64,000 nucleotides of DNA from Lithospermum erythrorhizon (lineage: Eukaryota > Streptophyta > Magnoliopsida > Boraginales > Boraginaceae): NCBI GenBank assembly GCA_019722365.1, contig JADFUC010001995.1:806001-870000 (forward strand), in the 5' to 3' direction. The position numbers and the translations under genes are program-made. Below, in pieces: positions 1-13,548 of this stretch (the first letter of the stretch is position 1; each line of letters opens with the position of its first letter). The notes below the pieces were generated by a model that did not search any database, was not told the origin of the DNA, and saw only the letters and a list, made by a program, of their open reading frames with translations.

Positions 1-1072
1 TCACCTGCTGCAGGGGTGATGCAAACTAAGCCAGTTATCATCCCTTGAACTGCTCCAATAACAGAAGGCTTTGAGAAAAACATGATGTCTAAAACTAGCC
101 AAGTGAGCAAGCTTGTAGCAGCACAAACATGGGTGTTGAGGACAGCCAACGATGCATCAACACTTGCAACATAAGGATCTCCGCCATTGAATCCGGTCCA
201 CCCCATCCATAGCATCCCTGCCCCTGCAAGCATCAACAAGATATTGTTTGGTGGAAACCTCTCTCTATCCTTGGTTGCCCTTGGGCCTACCTGCATCAAC
301 ACAAATCTAATCATACTTTTTCAACTTGAATAGTTCATAAATTTCATCTCATGTAACACTTACTAGCGCTTAAGCATGTACTCTGTTTAACCTTAAAAAG
401 ATTGTTAAGTTTCGAATTTGGCATTTATAATTTTGACTCAAATATTGTCGAAAAAAAATATAAGGTTACCCAGTAAGCAGCGGTATAACCAGCAACACCA
501 GAGGAGAGATGAATGACAAACCCTCCAGAGTAATCAATAAGTCCCTTCTTGTACAACCATCCATTTGGACTCCAAATACTAAAAGCACCAACAGTGTAAG
601 AAAAGGTTAGCCAAAGTGGTACAAACAACATCCATGCATGAAAGTTCATCCTCCCAAGCAAAGCTCCAGCAATCAAGATCAAAGTAATAGCAGCAAACAC
701 AAACTGAAAATAAACCATAGTTGCATTGGGAAACATCACGCCACCAAACGCCTGTCTTAATAGAAATTTCTGGTCCATTGCAACGTCAGGCTTTCCAAGA
801 AAAGGTACCAATCTGTCCCCAAATGACATTTGGTATCCCCAACCCATCCAACAGATCAAAACAGCCGCGAAGGCGTAAAGTGCCATGAAAGCAGAGTTGA
901 CAGCCCATTTCTTCTTCACTATACTTCCATATAGAATCACCAGCCCTGGCACGCTCTGAAGCCCGACAAGAGTCGCTGCTGTTAGCTGCCAGGCGTTGTC
1001 ACCTTTGTTCATCCATTCCGGACTTGCTTCATCAAAGGCGAGGTTTGCAGGGAGAGGTGGAAAGGTCGTCAT
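1..1072 (-). CDS. AMT2: AMT2-type ammonium transporter, 5' part (runs off the left edge)
   Basis: Plasma-membrane ammonium transporter of the AMT/MEP/Rh family, AMT2-AMT4 branch. Exon 1 is 1072-470 and ends ..AYW before a GTAACC donor. Exon 2 begins at 290 after a TGCAG acceptor, reads [16 protein letters not shown].., and continues open to base 1. The N-terminus contains [20 protein letters not shown] and [20 protein letters not shown], both hallmarks of plant AMT2 proteins, followed by several hydrophobic membrane segments. The [18 protein letters not shown] segment lies in exon 2. I chose the Met at 1072 because family members start about 15-20 residues before PEW; a Met at 1108 would add 12 residues without family support. 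The C-terminal half lies outside the window. No lesion is visible. Confidence 0.93.
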
Positions 1073-1108
1073 TTTTACAATGTTCGACCAAAAGGGTGGT
1101 ATGATCAA

Positions 1109-2237
1109 TTAATTCTTTTGAATTTGTAAGTCATTTATAGATAAAAGTTTTGTAAAAGAATTTAGATATAAATATAAATTACTGAACAGCTATATATTCT
1201 CTGGTTTAAAAACTGTTTGTGCTCTGGAATTAGCCTAGTAATAGAGAAAAATATGTATTTTTGTTCCAAAACAATGTTTTCAAAGGGGGCAACAATAAAG
1301 AACGTGCAAGAATCTTGTCATCTGACGTTGAGGAATTTGTCTGAATCTATGAATAGACGAAGAATCCAATAGATGCAAAGGTAAAATCTATGAAAAAACA
1401 AAGAAAACCTCGCCCAATCATGAGTATGGTGTATCTGGATTTTACTAACTTGGGCACAATCACTAGGACGGCAGGTAACTTATCATATTTAAGCTTTTGT
1501 CATAAACTCAAAACAAGGAAAATGATGTTTATGTCTTGCCTTGCAATCCTCAATGAATTGTTGTATCTATATGCATGTATTATTGTGAATTGTCACACTA
1601 CAGTTGAAGATCAAAATGCCAAAATTTATTGATCCCTCAAGAAAAAATATACTCAGTAATAGAAAAAAAGAAATATAGACAGCCACAGCCCTAAATCCAA
1701 ACTGCATGCTGCATTATGGGATCCACTCTTAACATAATTCCAAAGTTTTGAAGTACTACAAGATTCAAGGTTCATATGGAAAGAAAATAGCAAGTTTAAA
1801 CAGATCCTGGTCATAACTAATAGACATAACCTGAAGAGGAATTCGTCTCCAGCCGGTAGAAGGCACAGTATTGGAGAATCGGATAATTACGAAGTACATT
1901 TATTTGAAAACTAGTCTGCGCTGTCCTCTAGCTGACATCGTCGTATGAGACTAGACCCCTTCCTCTATCAGGAGAGCTGGATCCTGAACGGCTTGGAGAA
2001 GCATTTCGCTTAAATCCTGAAGTATCTGTTTCGAAGGTGAGCTATAAAAGTTATACTTCATAGAGTACAATACTCTGAGTAAAGTTTATAAGATCGCCAT
2101 TCTGTATTACAAAGTAATTAATCGTATCAGTATCATGAAGTCATGGTATTCCAAGCTGATCATTTGTCTTGTGTAACTTCAAAAAATGATGATGGCAGTA
2201 AGAAGCTAAGTTATACTGATGAAATCTGGAAAGAGGA
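1109..2237. other. Intergenic, AMT2 promoter side and PP2C 3' side
   Basis: This stretch holds the upstream region of the leftward ammonium transporter and the downstream region of the leftward PP2C gene. An open frame on the plus strand (1390-1632) has no recognisable protein features and is taken as chance. The only protein-like stretch is the candidate exon at 1928-2025, listed separately. Confidence 0.6.
1928..2025 (-). CDS. Possible alternative 3' exon of the PP2C gene
   Basis: After an AAACAG acceptor-like site, the minus strand is open for about 32 codons to a TAG at 1930-1928. It reads ..KRNASPSRSGSSSPDRG.. and ends LVSYDDVS, a Ser/Arg-rich tail that looks like real coding sequence. 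It lies 213 bases downstream of the PP2C stop codon. Joining it would need an alternative donor in the last PP2C exon; in-phase candidates are weak, and a second frame through the same bases is also open. It could be an alternative PP2C tail, a relic of another gene, or chance. Confidence 0.25.
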
Positions 2238-4944
2238 CTAAAGTTCTGACTTGTCGAAGTTTTCTACGTCTTGCTGAGACAAAGAATCCAGTCTCAGAAG
2301 TATGACTATTGCAGACAAATTATCTGTGCTGCCACGTCTGAATGCAGTGTTGACAATACAATCCGGCAAGGAGGATGAAGACGAACATGAATACATGGTT
2401 TTCGATGCCATTTTCCCTAGAATGTCAGCACTTGCCATGAGGTCACAAACATGCTGTAGTGTCATACTTTCGAAGATACCATCACTTGCTATCACCAAAT
2501 GGCGTTCTTGAGCAGTTAAGGTTCTCCAACCAATGATTTCAGGCTCTGCTATTACACCATATCTAATAAAATAAGAAAGTAGATAAAGAATAAGAAATGG
2601 ACAACTTCAGTGATTCCCTGTATTAAATATGTATCAAGATAGATCAATCGCCTCAAAACTAAAATATGTAATGACACTTTTCGATGATATAGCCAAAGGG
2701 GGAATTGATAAGAGCAGGTAAAACATGAAATGCCAACTGTGGTTTAAGATAATGTTTGCTGGAGTTGGTCTATTACGCACTTCTTCAAGAACACATCTCC
2801 AAGTGCTCTAGATATAGCCAAAATGCCATTGACACGGGGCACGCCCCATACTGTAACAAAACCACCAGCCCTTTCTATTCGTGCCTTTTCCTCCGCTCTA
2901 TCTGGATGATGGTCTACTGTCAACTGTTCAGCGTAAAGCTCTGCCACCAATTCATCAATTAAGAACAGCATACAATTAAAATAATGCAACACGGTGTACT
3001 CAAAGGAAACATTGTCCAAAATAATAAAATGATTGCAATGAGAAAAAGAGATTGCACATCAGTTACCAAGTGGAAGACCTTGATGATGGGACTGGCTTCC
3101 CTTACTGCACAATAGTGCTCTTGAATCACCTAAGTGGCCAATTAGAAGCTCATCATTCAGCAAAATGATGACAATGCCAGTAGATCCTGCAACAGATTTT
3201 TTGTTTGCAGATTCCTGCAAGTGGATAATTTTAAGAGCAAAAACAAGGTGAAGCAGCTTGTCTAAAAGACGGATAAAACACTACAAAGAAAATGTACATG
3301 CCACAGAGAATTCCGAGTCAATGTCTTTGAATGTCCTCCTCAAAGCTTCTTCTAAAATATCATGCAGTGATTTATCATCAACTTTTACCAATGATCTGTG
3401 ACAACCACATCAACATCAAGAAAGATGGGTTCTAGAAATTCGAAAGAGCTATTTGCTCAAATTTGGAGAAGTATCTCACTCCAATGACTAGACTGCTTGG
3501 AGTAGAACTAAAACTCCATGACTCCACATCATGAAACACTTAAGAGAACAATTATATGAAATGACGATTTAAGGATATCGAAAATGCAGAAGCATGGTTA
3601 TGAATTACATTAATTTCTTCCAACATAATGTTCTGTAAATTGGGCTTTTACTGAATATGATTTCTCTAGAGTCTAGATACTATCTCATAGTTAAAGTGTT
3701 AGTAATTTGGAATGTATTCTTGAGTATTGAAATAGTATATCTATCTTACCTTTGAAGAGTTGAGTTGTGGCGATCAGCTTCCTCGCTTTCTTGGTCCAAA
3801 TATAGTCCATGCTGATATGCGTTAAAAAGAGCATTTACTTGAAAATAATCCAAAAACTTCATTGAGGCTAGCTCACTGACTTCACTGCCTCCATGACCAT
3901 CAAATATAGCTGCTATACTTAAAGTAACTTCTTCACCTGCACAAAATTTGCTAAATTGCTAATGGCAATCATTGAACAATCGCAGCTGAATCCCGAATAC
4001 AAGCATCATTACCAAACACATCACTCATAGCAAAAGCCTCCAGCAGTCCAACAACATGCTCATTACAGAATGTTCTAAAGGGAGGTACTCCACAAGGTGA
4101 GATACTATTTCTACTACTGTTTATTGGCAACTCATCTTCAAGGTGAGAAACATATGTATATAAATGGATTGTTCTTGGATATAGATGGCTATCAAACACC
4201 ACTATTTTAAATCGACATTGGGCTATTTATGAAAATGAAATAATCAATGACTCCTAATTCTACCTCCACTGAAAAGCGTCGTCCAATTTATTTTTCAACC
4301 ATCAAATAAACAAAGGTTATAGCCTTAATTGACGCGCATAACTTTGACTAAGATCAAAATCATCATGTTAATAGTAAAACACGTTAAAATACTATCTTTC
4401 GATATATTTCACCAATACCATACAACATATACGAATACTCCGTATATCTTAGTTCAACTTTAAAAATACAAGAATCAAAATTCAAAAGTAGACCATCTTT
4501 TTGAAACTAAGGTAGTATTAGTCACATATCTACATCAAAATGCACCACCAATAGATTATTCCACACAATATAACAATCCACATAGAACACATAGTAAAGT
4601 CGAAATAAACAATTACCTAAAAGAAAACCAAGTTTCATATCAAGATCACATACTACACGGTCTTCTTGATAATCTCTATGTCCTTGAATTGTTGCAAAGT
4701 TGCAATTTTCCATTTTATTCCTTAAAATTTGAGAACCCAAAATCCATTTATTGCAATTTGTTGATCCAAAAACAGCAGAAGCACCACCATCAACATAAGC
4801 CTTGAAACATGGACTAGGTGGACAGACCACATTGTATATGTTACATATAACATAACAAAATATATTAAACAATAATAATATGACAATATTAAATCCTCTC
4901 ATCATATTTGTGTTTGATTTTATACTTTTTTTCTTCTTTTTCAC
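2238..4944 (-). CDS. Protein phosphatase 2C (PPM family) with hydrophobic N-terminus
   Basis: Metal-dependent Ser/Thr phosphatase, about 412 residues from six exons: 4944-4617, 3936-3750, 3395-3305, 3214-3067, 2940-2781 and 2562-2238. With these junctions the frame stays open throughout. PP2C motifs appear in order: [64 protein letters not shown] and GSTDNLSA, so the Mn/Mg-binding Asp residues (DGHGG, SDG, TDN) are kept. A strongly hydrophobic stretch (about residues 15-40, after a Lys-rich start) suggests a signal peptide or membrane anchor, unusual for PP2Cs but seen in a small plant subgroup. The donor of exon 3 is uncertain: GTGGCA at 3304, or a GC donor (GCATGT) two bases further on at 3301, which would add one Val. 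Upstream it shares a 1.3-kb divergent promoter region with the kinase gene at 6287. Confidence 0.9.
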
Positions 4945-6286
4945 ATCATCTAGTTTTCAGACATGTAATGACGACTGTGGAGAGATAGTGACACCTGATT
5001 GAATAAAAAGAATAGAGCGTGGATTAATTGTTAATCACTCTGGATAACTGCCCGTTAAAATCGGATTCGGAATTAATTAGATTTGTATTAAACCCGTTAT
5101 AATTCATTCAGCCAAATTGTTCAAGCAAGATTCGCTCTGTGTGGATTCCATTTTACGAATCGATACTAATTAAGTGATTACTATGAATCACCATGACCGA
5201 GAATTAATTTTCGAATCCAAATCGACACGAGTTGGTTATATAAGATTCTTCCGATCGACATAAACAGTTTATTCACATTATTTAAAATAATACGGAGTAA
5301 ATAAAAATCAACCCATAGTCGAAAGTTAACAACGCCAATTAAATTAAGTTATAATTTTGTGTATTAATTTGTACATATTTTTATGTCTGTACATACCAAC
5401 ATATACGCTATTTATTATAAATTATCGATCAAATAAATTAAGACGATAGTAGATTATTTTAAGAAACTAAGAATAACTTAATTATTTATACGCATATGAA
5501 TCATGGATTTAATAGTAAGATTCTAAAATACCAAACATTAATAGTAAGATTCTAAAACAAACACGGGACCATTGCCACATTTTTATACCGATTCATTATA
5601 CATTTTTTGGTGTACCAGAAATCAAATCCAATACAATTTGAATACTCCGTAATTGATATACATATTAATTAAGGATTTAAAAGTACATTTTTTTCCTAAT
5701 TAGTGCATAAAAGCTAAAACGACAAAAACTAATACTTCATTCGTTTTTTTTAATTATATACTTTTTTATGTATATTTATATTTCTTTTTGTTATTACATC
5801 CAATGTCCATAAGTTATTTTCAATCTTTACTTTAAATTATTATATGATAATCCATATATTTTTAAGATTTCATTATCTTATAAATGAGAATATACAAATA
5901 AAAATAATATCTGATAAAGAGAACGATAATTAAAAAGACGGAGTAAATATAAAAATGGTGTCGTTAGAAATAATGAGTATGGAGGTGGTAGAATTTTGTT
6001 TGAGGACGAAAAGAGTAGACAAATCCTATTTGGACTCTTGTTGCATGCCACCCTCAGCAACAACAACACTTTTTCTCCAATTTTCGTATCAATGTCTTTG
6101 TTATTGTTTTGGATTTAGTCAATCTTTTATTTTGCAAGATTCTTATTTCCTAATTTTTTTGCAATTTTTATAAAGCTCCAATTTTGTTGGGTATTATTCT
6201 TGTTTCCCAAATGATGGTTCCTTTTCATTTATTAGAATAAATCTTGAATTTGTACTCATCGAGTTTTTGTTTGTTCGATTGAATTT
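4945..6286. promoter_or_regulatory. Shared divergent promoter region, PP2C / Raf-like kinase
   Basis: The two flanking genes are transcribed away from each other, so this AT-rich stretch must hold both promoters. It contains several ACTCCGTA/ACGGAGTA pieces typical of Stowaway element ends and one probable MITE (listed separately). No gene is seen; the short open frames at 5878-6173 look like chance. Confidence 0.5.
5733..5945. mobile_element. Diverged Stowaway-like MITE
   Basis: The left end reads TACTTCATTCGTTTTTTTTA and the right end, reverse-complemented, reads TACTCCGTCTTTTTAATTA, giving imperfect terminal inverted repeats with TA at both outer edges. The interior is AT-rich and non-coding. 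Its right end is about 340 bases before the kinase start codon, so it may lie in that promoter. Confidence 0.5.
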
Positions 6287-8241
6287 ATGATGGAATCTGG
6301 TAATGGGAATTCTGAAAATAATGGTGAAGTGGGGTTTGTGAGGGCTGACCAAATTGATTTCAAGAGTTGGGATGCTCTAGTTTGGTCAAAAGGTCAATTG
6401 AATAAAGGGGAGGAGGAATGGGAAATTGATTTGGCTAAATTGGAGATCAAAACTGTATTAGCTCATGGAACTTATGGTACAGTTTATAAAGGAGCATATG
6501 ATGCTCAGGATGTTGCAGGTCATTATTTATTTCATATACTCTTTAAATGCTTAATTTTCTTGTGTTTTGATTCTATTAATTGCTTTAAGCTTGGACTTCA
6601 GTTATATTGAAAAACATACCAAAAATGGTATTTTCGACATATTTTACTATTGGCATGACTATTTGCTAATTGAAGTCAAGTGTGTATCAATTTATTAATT
6701 ACTAAAGCTGCTAATGTTGAGATTTTTCACTCATTAAAAAAAACAAAACAACAATCTTTTGGGGATGGAGTTAGTAGTGCTATTTAACATAATTATAATG
6801 GTCATTGTATGGATTGCATATAACAGTGAAGGTACTAGACTGGGGTGAGGATGGTATTGCCACGGTTACGGAAATCTCTAACCTCCGAGCATCATTTCGT
6901 CAAGAAGTTGCTGTTTGGCAAAAACTTGATCATCCAAATGTTACAAAGGTTAGAGGTTTAGTTATTCAATTTTTTGGCAAAACTAAAAATGTAGATTTTG
7001 ATGATTCATTGTCTTTTAATCGTCAATTGAGATGCTCGGTCCTTTAACTGTACCTCTTTGCTCACTTATTCAATGATCAATAAATTGCCAGACCATTCCT
7101 TATTATTATGCCTTGTGTCAATTCTACGTTGCCATTATACTGTTATAGATCTAATTTGAAGTTTGCATGCTACTGGGATGCTCAACTTTTTCTTATTTCT
7201 TATTTCTTATTTCTTTCATCAGTTTGTTGGAGCCTCAATGGGAACCTCAAAGCTTTCTATCCCTTCTACTAGTTCCTCAAATGATGGCCGAAACGCTATG
7301 CCTACCAGAGCTTGTTGTGTTGTAGTCGAGTACCTTGCTGGGGGCACTTTGAAGAAATTCTTAATCAGGCACTATAGAAAGAAACTCCCTTTCAAAATTG
7401 TGATTCAACTAGCGTTGGATCTTGCTAGAGGGTGAGGAATAATATTGTTTGCCGTTGATTTGAATTATTAGCACACAAGTAGGCATAATAATTTGTTACC
7501 TTTTTCAGATTGAGTTATCTTCACTCTGAAAAGATTGTGCACCGTGATGTCAAATCTGAAAATATGTTACTTACCGTTCAGAGAAATCTCAAGATTGCAG
7601 ACTTTGGAGTTGCTCGAGTTGAAGCTCAAAATCCCAGAGACATGACAGGAGAAACTGGAACTTTAGGATACATGGCTCCGGAGGTAAATCATAAAGTTCA
7701 ATACCTTATTAATATTAATAATTGGTCATTTGCTCTTACCACTCGTAGTATTTCATAATAATTTAGGTACTGGAGGGCAAACCTTACAACAGGAAATGCG
7801 ATGTATATAGTTTTGGTATATGCTTATGGGAAATATATTGTTGTGACATGCCTTATGCCGATCTTAGTTTTGCTGAAGTATCTTCGGGTGTTGTTCAACA
7901 GGTTTGTTTGATATTTGTTATTTTTTCTGTTATAAAAAGAACTTCGATGAATAGTCTTATATTCTAAAGCATGGCTATTATTGACTATGGGATTTATTCA
8001 AAGAAGAAAGGCTGAGTATTGTCTGTCTATGCAGAATGTTAGGCCGGCAATACCTAAATGTTGCCCTAGTGCATTTGCAAACATTATGAGGAAGTGTTGG
8101 GATGCAAGCCCTGATAAACGTCCGGAGATGGAGGAGGTTGTGAGTTTGCTAGAAGCCATAGATACTAGCCAGGGTGGCGGTATGATACCTGACGATCAAG
8201 CTAGTGGATGCTTCTGTTTCGGCAAAACCCGGGGGCCATGA
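6287..8241 (+). CDS. Raf-like MAPKKK, group C (CBC1/CBC2-like)
   Basis: Ser/Thr kinase of 359 residues from six exons: 6287-6518, 6827-6948, 7223-7431, 7509-7683, 7767-7901 and 8035-8241. All junctions are GT-AG and the summed length is exactly in frame. The N-terminus carries GFVRADQIDFKSWD. The kinase domain has the glycine loop HGTYGTVYKG, the ATP-binding Lys in VKVLDW, HRDVKSENMLL, DFGVAR and GTLGYMAPE. The end GGGMIPDDQASGCFCFGKTRGP-type tail, with its Cys-x-Cys, is characteristic of the Arabidopsis CBC1/CBC2 clade, which acts in guard cells in blue-light and low-CO2 stomatal opening downstream of phototropin signalling. The family assignment is firm; the exact orthologue and any stomatal role are inferred. 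The acceptor of exon 3 is preceded by a TTATTTC tandem polypyrimidine tract. Confidence 0.93.
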
Positions 8242-8937
8242 AATTTCTGTCCCCTAATAATCATTTCGTGAGTTTGCTGGATGTTTTCTTATAGAGTTTG
8301 GTATGGCTTACTCTGCAATATTTATTGTTCAACAGATATTTTCTTCTTAGTTGTTCAATTTCTACAAACCACATTGTGAGATCACTACAGAATTTGTTGA
8401 ACGACTCTAGTAATTTTTTGGGGTCCAACCTGGTGATATAATAAACGATTTGTATATGGTGAAGTTCCATAGTAGTGAATAGTGCCTCAGATTTACAAGA
8501 AGATTGACATTCACCATCATTCAAAAGGTATTACTATTACATTCGGTATCACTCTACTTCGATCATTCTCGTTCAAAAACATCTTATTTTGATCATTCGT
8601 GTTAAAAAATCTAAACCAAACCAATCAACATTAATTTTAATCAAAAAACCAGAAAACATGGACAACTAAATCTTAAAGAGTCGATACAAACATGAGAGTT
8701 GGAAGACTGGTTTAACTAAAACGAGAAAGAAGAGTAGAAGACTAGGATGAAAAGTTGAAGATGCCTATTCAGGCAATGAAGACTCGGGGTTGATATGATA
8801 ATCGCTAAACCTATCAGATAATCCTAAACTATTTTGAAGCGATGAGTAATCAAGTTGGGATCTACAGTAAACTAAAAACCTATGCCCGACCAAATGACAA
8901 CAAACAATTCAGCAAAATTAAAAAGAGTAATTGACAC

Positions 8938-9075
8938 TTAGTTTGCATTGGATCCAAAATGCCATTCATCAATGAAATAAATGGGTGAAGGAGAAGGCGG
9001 TGCAGACTGAATGGGAGAAGGCAATTCAAGGGAAACAGTCCTTTTAGGCTTGACAGAGAATTTGGGTATTGGCAA
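8938..9075 (-). pseudogene. Short coding-like remnant, unrecognised
   Basis: On the minus strand one frame reads PKFSVKPKRTVSLELPSP, then a Pro/Ser-rich run, and ends FIDEWHFGSNAN followed by TAA. The composition looks like a real protein tail. Upstream of about 9100 the same frame is blocked, and the longer open frame (8880-9203) is in another register, so this would be a gene fragment or chance. I do not recognise the family. Confidence 0.22.
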
Positions 9076-9689
9076 TCAAGTGGGAGGAGGCGAGTTTGAG
9101 TAAGTAGGTCCAGCCCAACAAAAAACGTCACAGTCGATTCCACTGCAAATCTTCTACCATCAATTATTAGTGTCTCCATTTCAAACCTCCAAAAAACTAC
9201 CATCTATATAAAATCCCGATGCATTTTAAGCGTAAGAAGACTATGTTTAAATGTATGTTACAAGTACGGACTTTCACATCAATTGGATTAGAGACCGCAC
9301 GGGATTAGTCTAGTAGCAAATGTAGCAATAAATTCGTATTAGGAATCTGATTCCGTGCACTGTAGGAGTTTTGCATTAATTGCTGGTTCCAAGCACTGGC
9401 ATTTGGTGTCTTTAACTCCCCTTGCCCCCAGAAACAATCGGATCGGGACCTCCATTTGATGCTAGTATATTGGATTAGGGGATGGATTCGATGATATGTG
9501 TCATTTTTTTTGAAAGAGGTGTATATAATTTAAAATGAACTGATTCGAGTAAAAGTAAAAAGTAGGTCGATTGAAGATAAAATGCAGGAAAATTAACTAA
9601 GGTCATATAGTCTTATCAAAAGATGTAATGGATGCACCAATAAAAAATTATGAAACTATAATAATCATATATTTCCACCTTTTCTATTT

Positions 9690-9905
9690 ACTTGTCTTTT
9701 TAGATCAATTTTTTTGTTTCAAATTACTTATTTTTCTAGTATATAAAATTATAATTCTACATTTTCAATATACTTTTGCAAAATTCTTGTTATTAAATTA
9801 TCAACCAACCAATAATATAATTTCAATTAATTGACATTCTACATTTTCAATATATTTTTTTGACTATTTTTTTATTTTCTTAATCTATGTATAAATGATT
9901 AAAAA
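9690..9905. mobile_element. Stowaway-family MITE remnant
   Basis: The stretch contains two copies of ATTCTACATTTTCAATATA, the second preceded by TTGAC and followed by TTTTTTTGACTATTTTT, with CAACCAACCAATAATATAAT between them. The same block occurs inside the complete MITE at 56523-56783 (reverse orientation) and in the remnant near 21880-22065, so these are members of one family. Clear terminal repeats are not visible here. Confidence 0.45.
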
Positions 9906-10521
9906 TACAATTAAAAAAGAAGGAAAGAAAGTGGTAGAAATGATAAAACTACAAGTCATAAATATACATATAGATGGAATGGCCTAAAAGTCGTGCGCTC
10001 GACGGATTAAGTAACCGAATGTAGAGGGTCGATAGAATGTAAAATAGACGATCCCATTTAATATTTATAGTATATACGACACTTTTACATACTTTGTAAA
10101 TAATTTATGTCAATAATTCCAATTGTTAATAACAACACTCCACTTATAGTGTAAAAATAGTTCTAAAATAACAAAAAATAAAATTAAATGTCAATATCAA
10201 GAATTGAAATGGAAAGATCATTAACCATAATTTATAGTCAAGTTATTTAAGTCCAATGAAGTGATTAGAAGTGGTAAGTAATGTAGCATTGTAGCCACTA
10301 ATACTGTAGTGAAATTGAGACGAACTATCCACATGAAGTGTTAACATTTATTATCATGTCAAAATAACCCAAAATAACAAACTTCCTCAGATAGCTAATC
10401 AATCTTCATGCCAATGATGCACAATGATAACAAAATGACCTCAAATCCATAAAACAAAATATATTATTCCGGTCAACTCTTCTAAATGTAGAGGATGAAG
10501 AAAGATGAAACAACCAAAAAA

Positions 10522-12323
<1,802 letters not shown>

Positions 12324-12489
12324 TTTTCCCTAAAATATATCAAAATTAATCAATACCAAAAAATTATTAAAATTATTGGAAATTGTGTTTATATATTGTA
12401 AGAAATTAGAGCAGAGATTCATACTGTTGTGCTCTAATGTGCGCCTCAATGGGTGTTTTTTGTCTATTGAATTTTGGGAGTACTCGGAG

Positions 12490-12625
12490 CTTCAAGATTT
12501 ATACTCTAGGGCTTCGGTGAATTTAATCTGGGATTTAATGGATCATTTTAGCAATTGAGATGGGCATGGATATTGGGCCGTAGGGTAATACCAGGCTCGC
12601 CATTATAATAGTATAGCCCATTGAG
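12490..12625 (-). promoter_or_regulatory. RPS24 upstream elements (site II-like motifs, TATA-like, CCCTA)
   Basis: TGGGCC lies at 12574-12579 and TGGGCT on the minus strand at 12620-12615; such TGGGCY pairs (site II) are common in promoters of plant ribosomal protein and proliferation genes. Nearer the gene, the minus strand carries AAGCCCTAGAG, resembling a telo-box, and TATAAAT near 12500. The arrangement fits the RPS24 promoter; use of these sites is inferred. Confidence 0.5.
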
Positions 12626-12960
12626 ATTCAATTGGGTCGGATGGGTGGACGGCTTTGATTGGAGAAAAAATGACGGATTGTTGAAGGAGGACGCGTTTCA
12701 TATTTGTATATCTATCATGGGGAACTTGAATAAGCGGAAAGTATGTTTGATGAGATAATTGGTAAAGACGATCTTCGGGTTGATGGTATCACGAGCCAGC
12801 CTCTCGATTTCGTTCACGCGATCATTGGAAACCGAGTTTCACATGTTGGATGTATTGAAGGAGGACCCGTCCCATATTAAATATGTCAAAATATGCGAGA
12901 TAGTTTATAAAATTTGTGCTTTAATATGAATCCCATGAGCTCTTGAGATTGACTATGTGA

Positions 12961-13040
12961 ATAAGTTTTTCATTAAAGATATTTTACATTGTTATGTTAC
13001 ATAAGTTTTTCACTAAAGATATTTTACATTGTTATGTTAA
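12961..13040. repeat. Two-copy 40-bp tandem repeat
   Basis: Units at 12961-13000 and 13001-13040 differ at two positions (CATTAAAG versus CACTAAAG, and the last base). Each contains TAAGTTTTTCA and ATTTTACATTGTTATGTTA. This looks like a recent local duplication. Confidence 0.85.
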
Positions 13041-13548
13041 GAGGAGTAAGATTATATTCAAAAACTATTCATAGAAAATGAAAAGGATTGATATATACTC
13101 CTATATATTATAAAAATATCACATTTTTAAATCAATGTTGTGAAGTTGTGATTGATATTAAAAGTGGAGAGAATTTGAAAGATAATAATCCCCTCCAGTT
13201 AACTAACACATTTCAATTTCACTATTCATTTGTTTTCAGCTCACTTAATCTGTTAATTATCCATTCCATACTAATTACTGGAGTATTACATTACCATTAT
13301 GGTTTTTATATTTTTATCATCTGCATCAAAGATTTCAGTTTTCTGCAACAGAATGAAGAAATTTTCTCCAGTTGCAGGTTTTCAATCCTGATCAGTTATC
13401 AGCTATCAAACTATCATCTCAACCCCCTTCATTGTAACAGAATCAAGAATTCAATAATTCATCTCCAATTACAGTTATATAACTACCAAATCAACTCCTC
13501 TCTTATTTCCACTTCACTCAACAAATGATCAAGAATCTCTGCATTACA

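Larger units (their letters stand above)
8242..10521. other. Intergenic, kinase to RPS24
   Basis: The convergent 3' ends of the kinase and of RPS24 flank this AT-rich stretch. It holds a short coding-like remnant on the minus strand (8938-9075) and a MITE remnant (about 9690-9905), both listed separately. I see no complete gene. Confidence 0.6.
12324..13524. other. Intergenic between divergent RPS24 and fasciclin-like genes
   Basis: Apart from the RPS24 promoter motifs and a 40-bp tandem duplication at 12961-13040, I see nothing. The open frame at 13088-13528 is AT-rich, lacks recognisable features and ends where the fasciclin-like gene should begin. Confidence 0.5.

Noticed and set aside
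1390..1632. 80-residue plus-strand open frame between AMT2 and PP2C
   Set aside because: No homology recognised, no splice or promoter context, AT-rich chance frame.
13088..13528. 146-residue open frame before the fasciclin-like gene
   Set aside because: Hydrophobic chance frame with no domain; its end overlaps the true gene start region.
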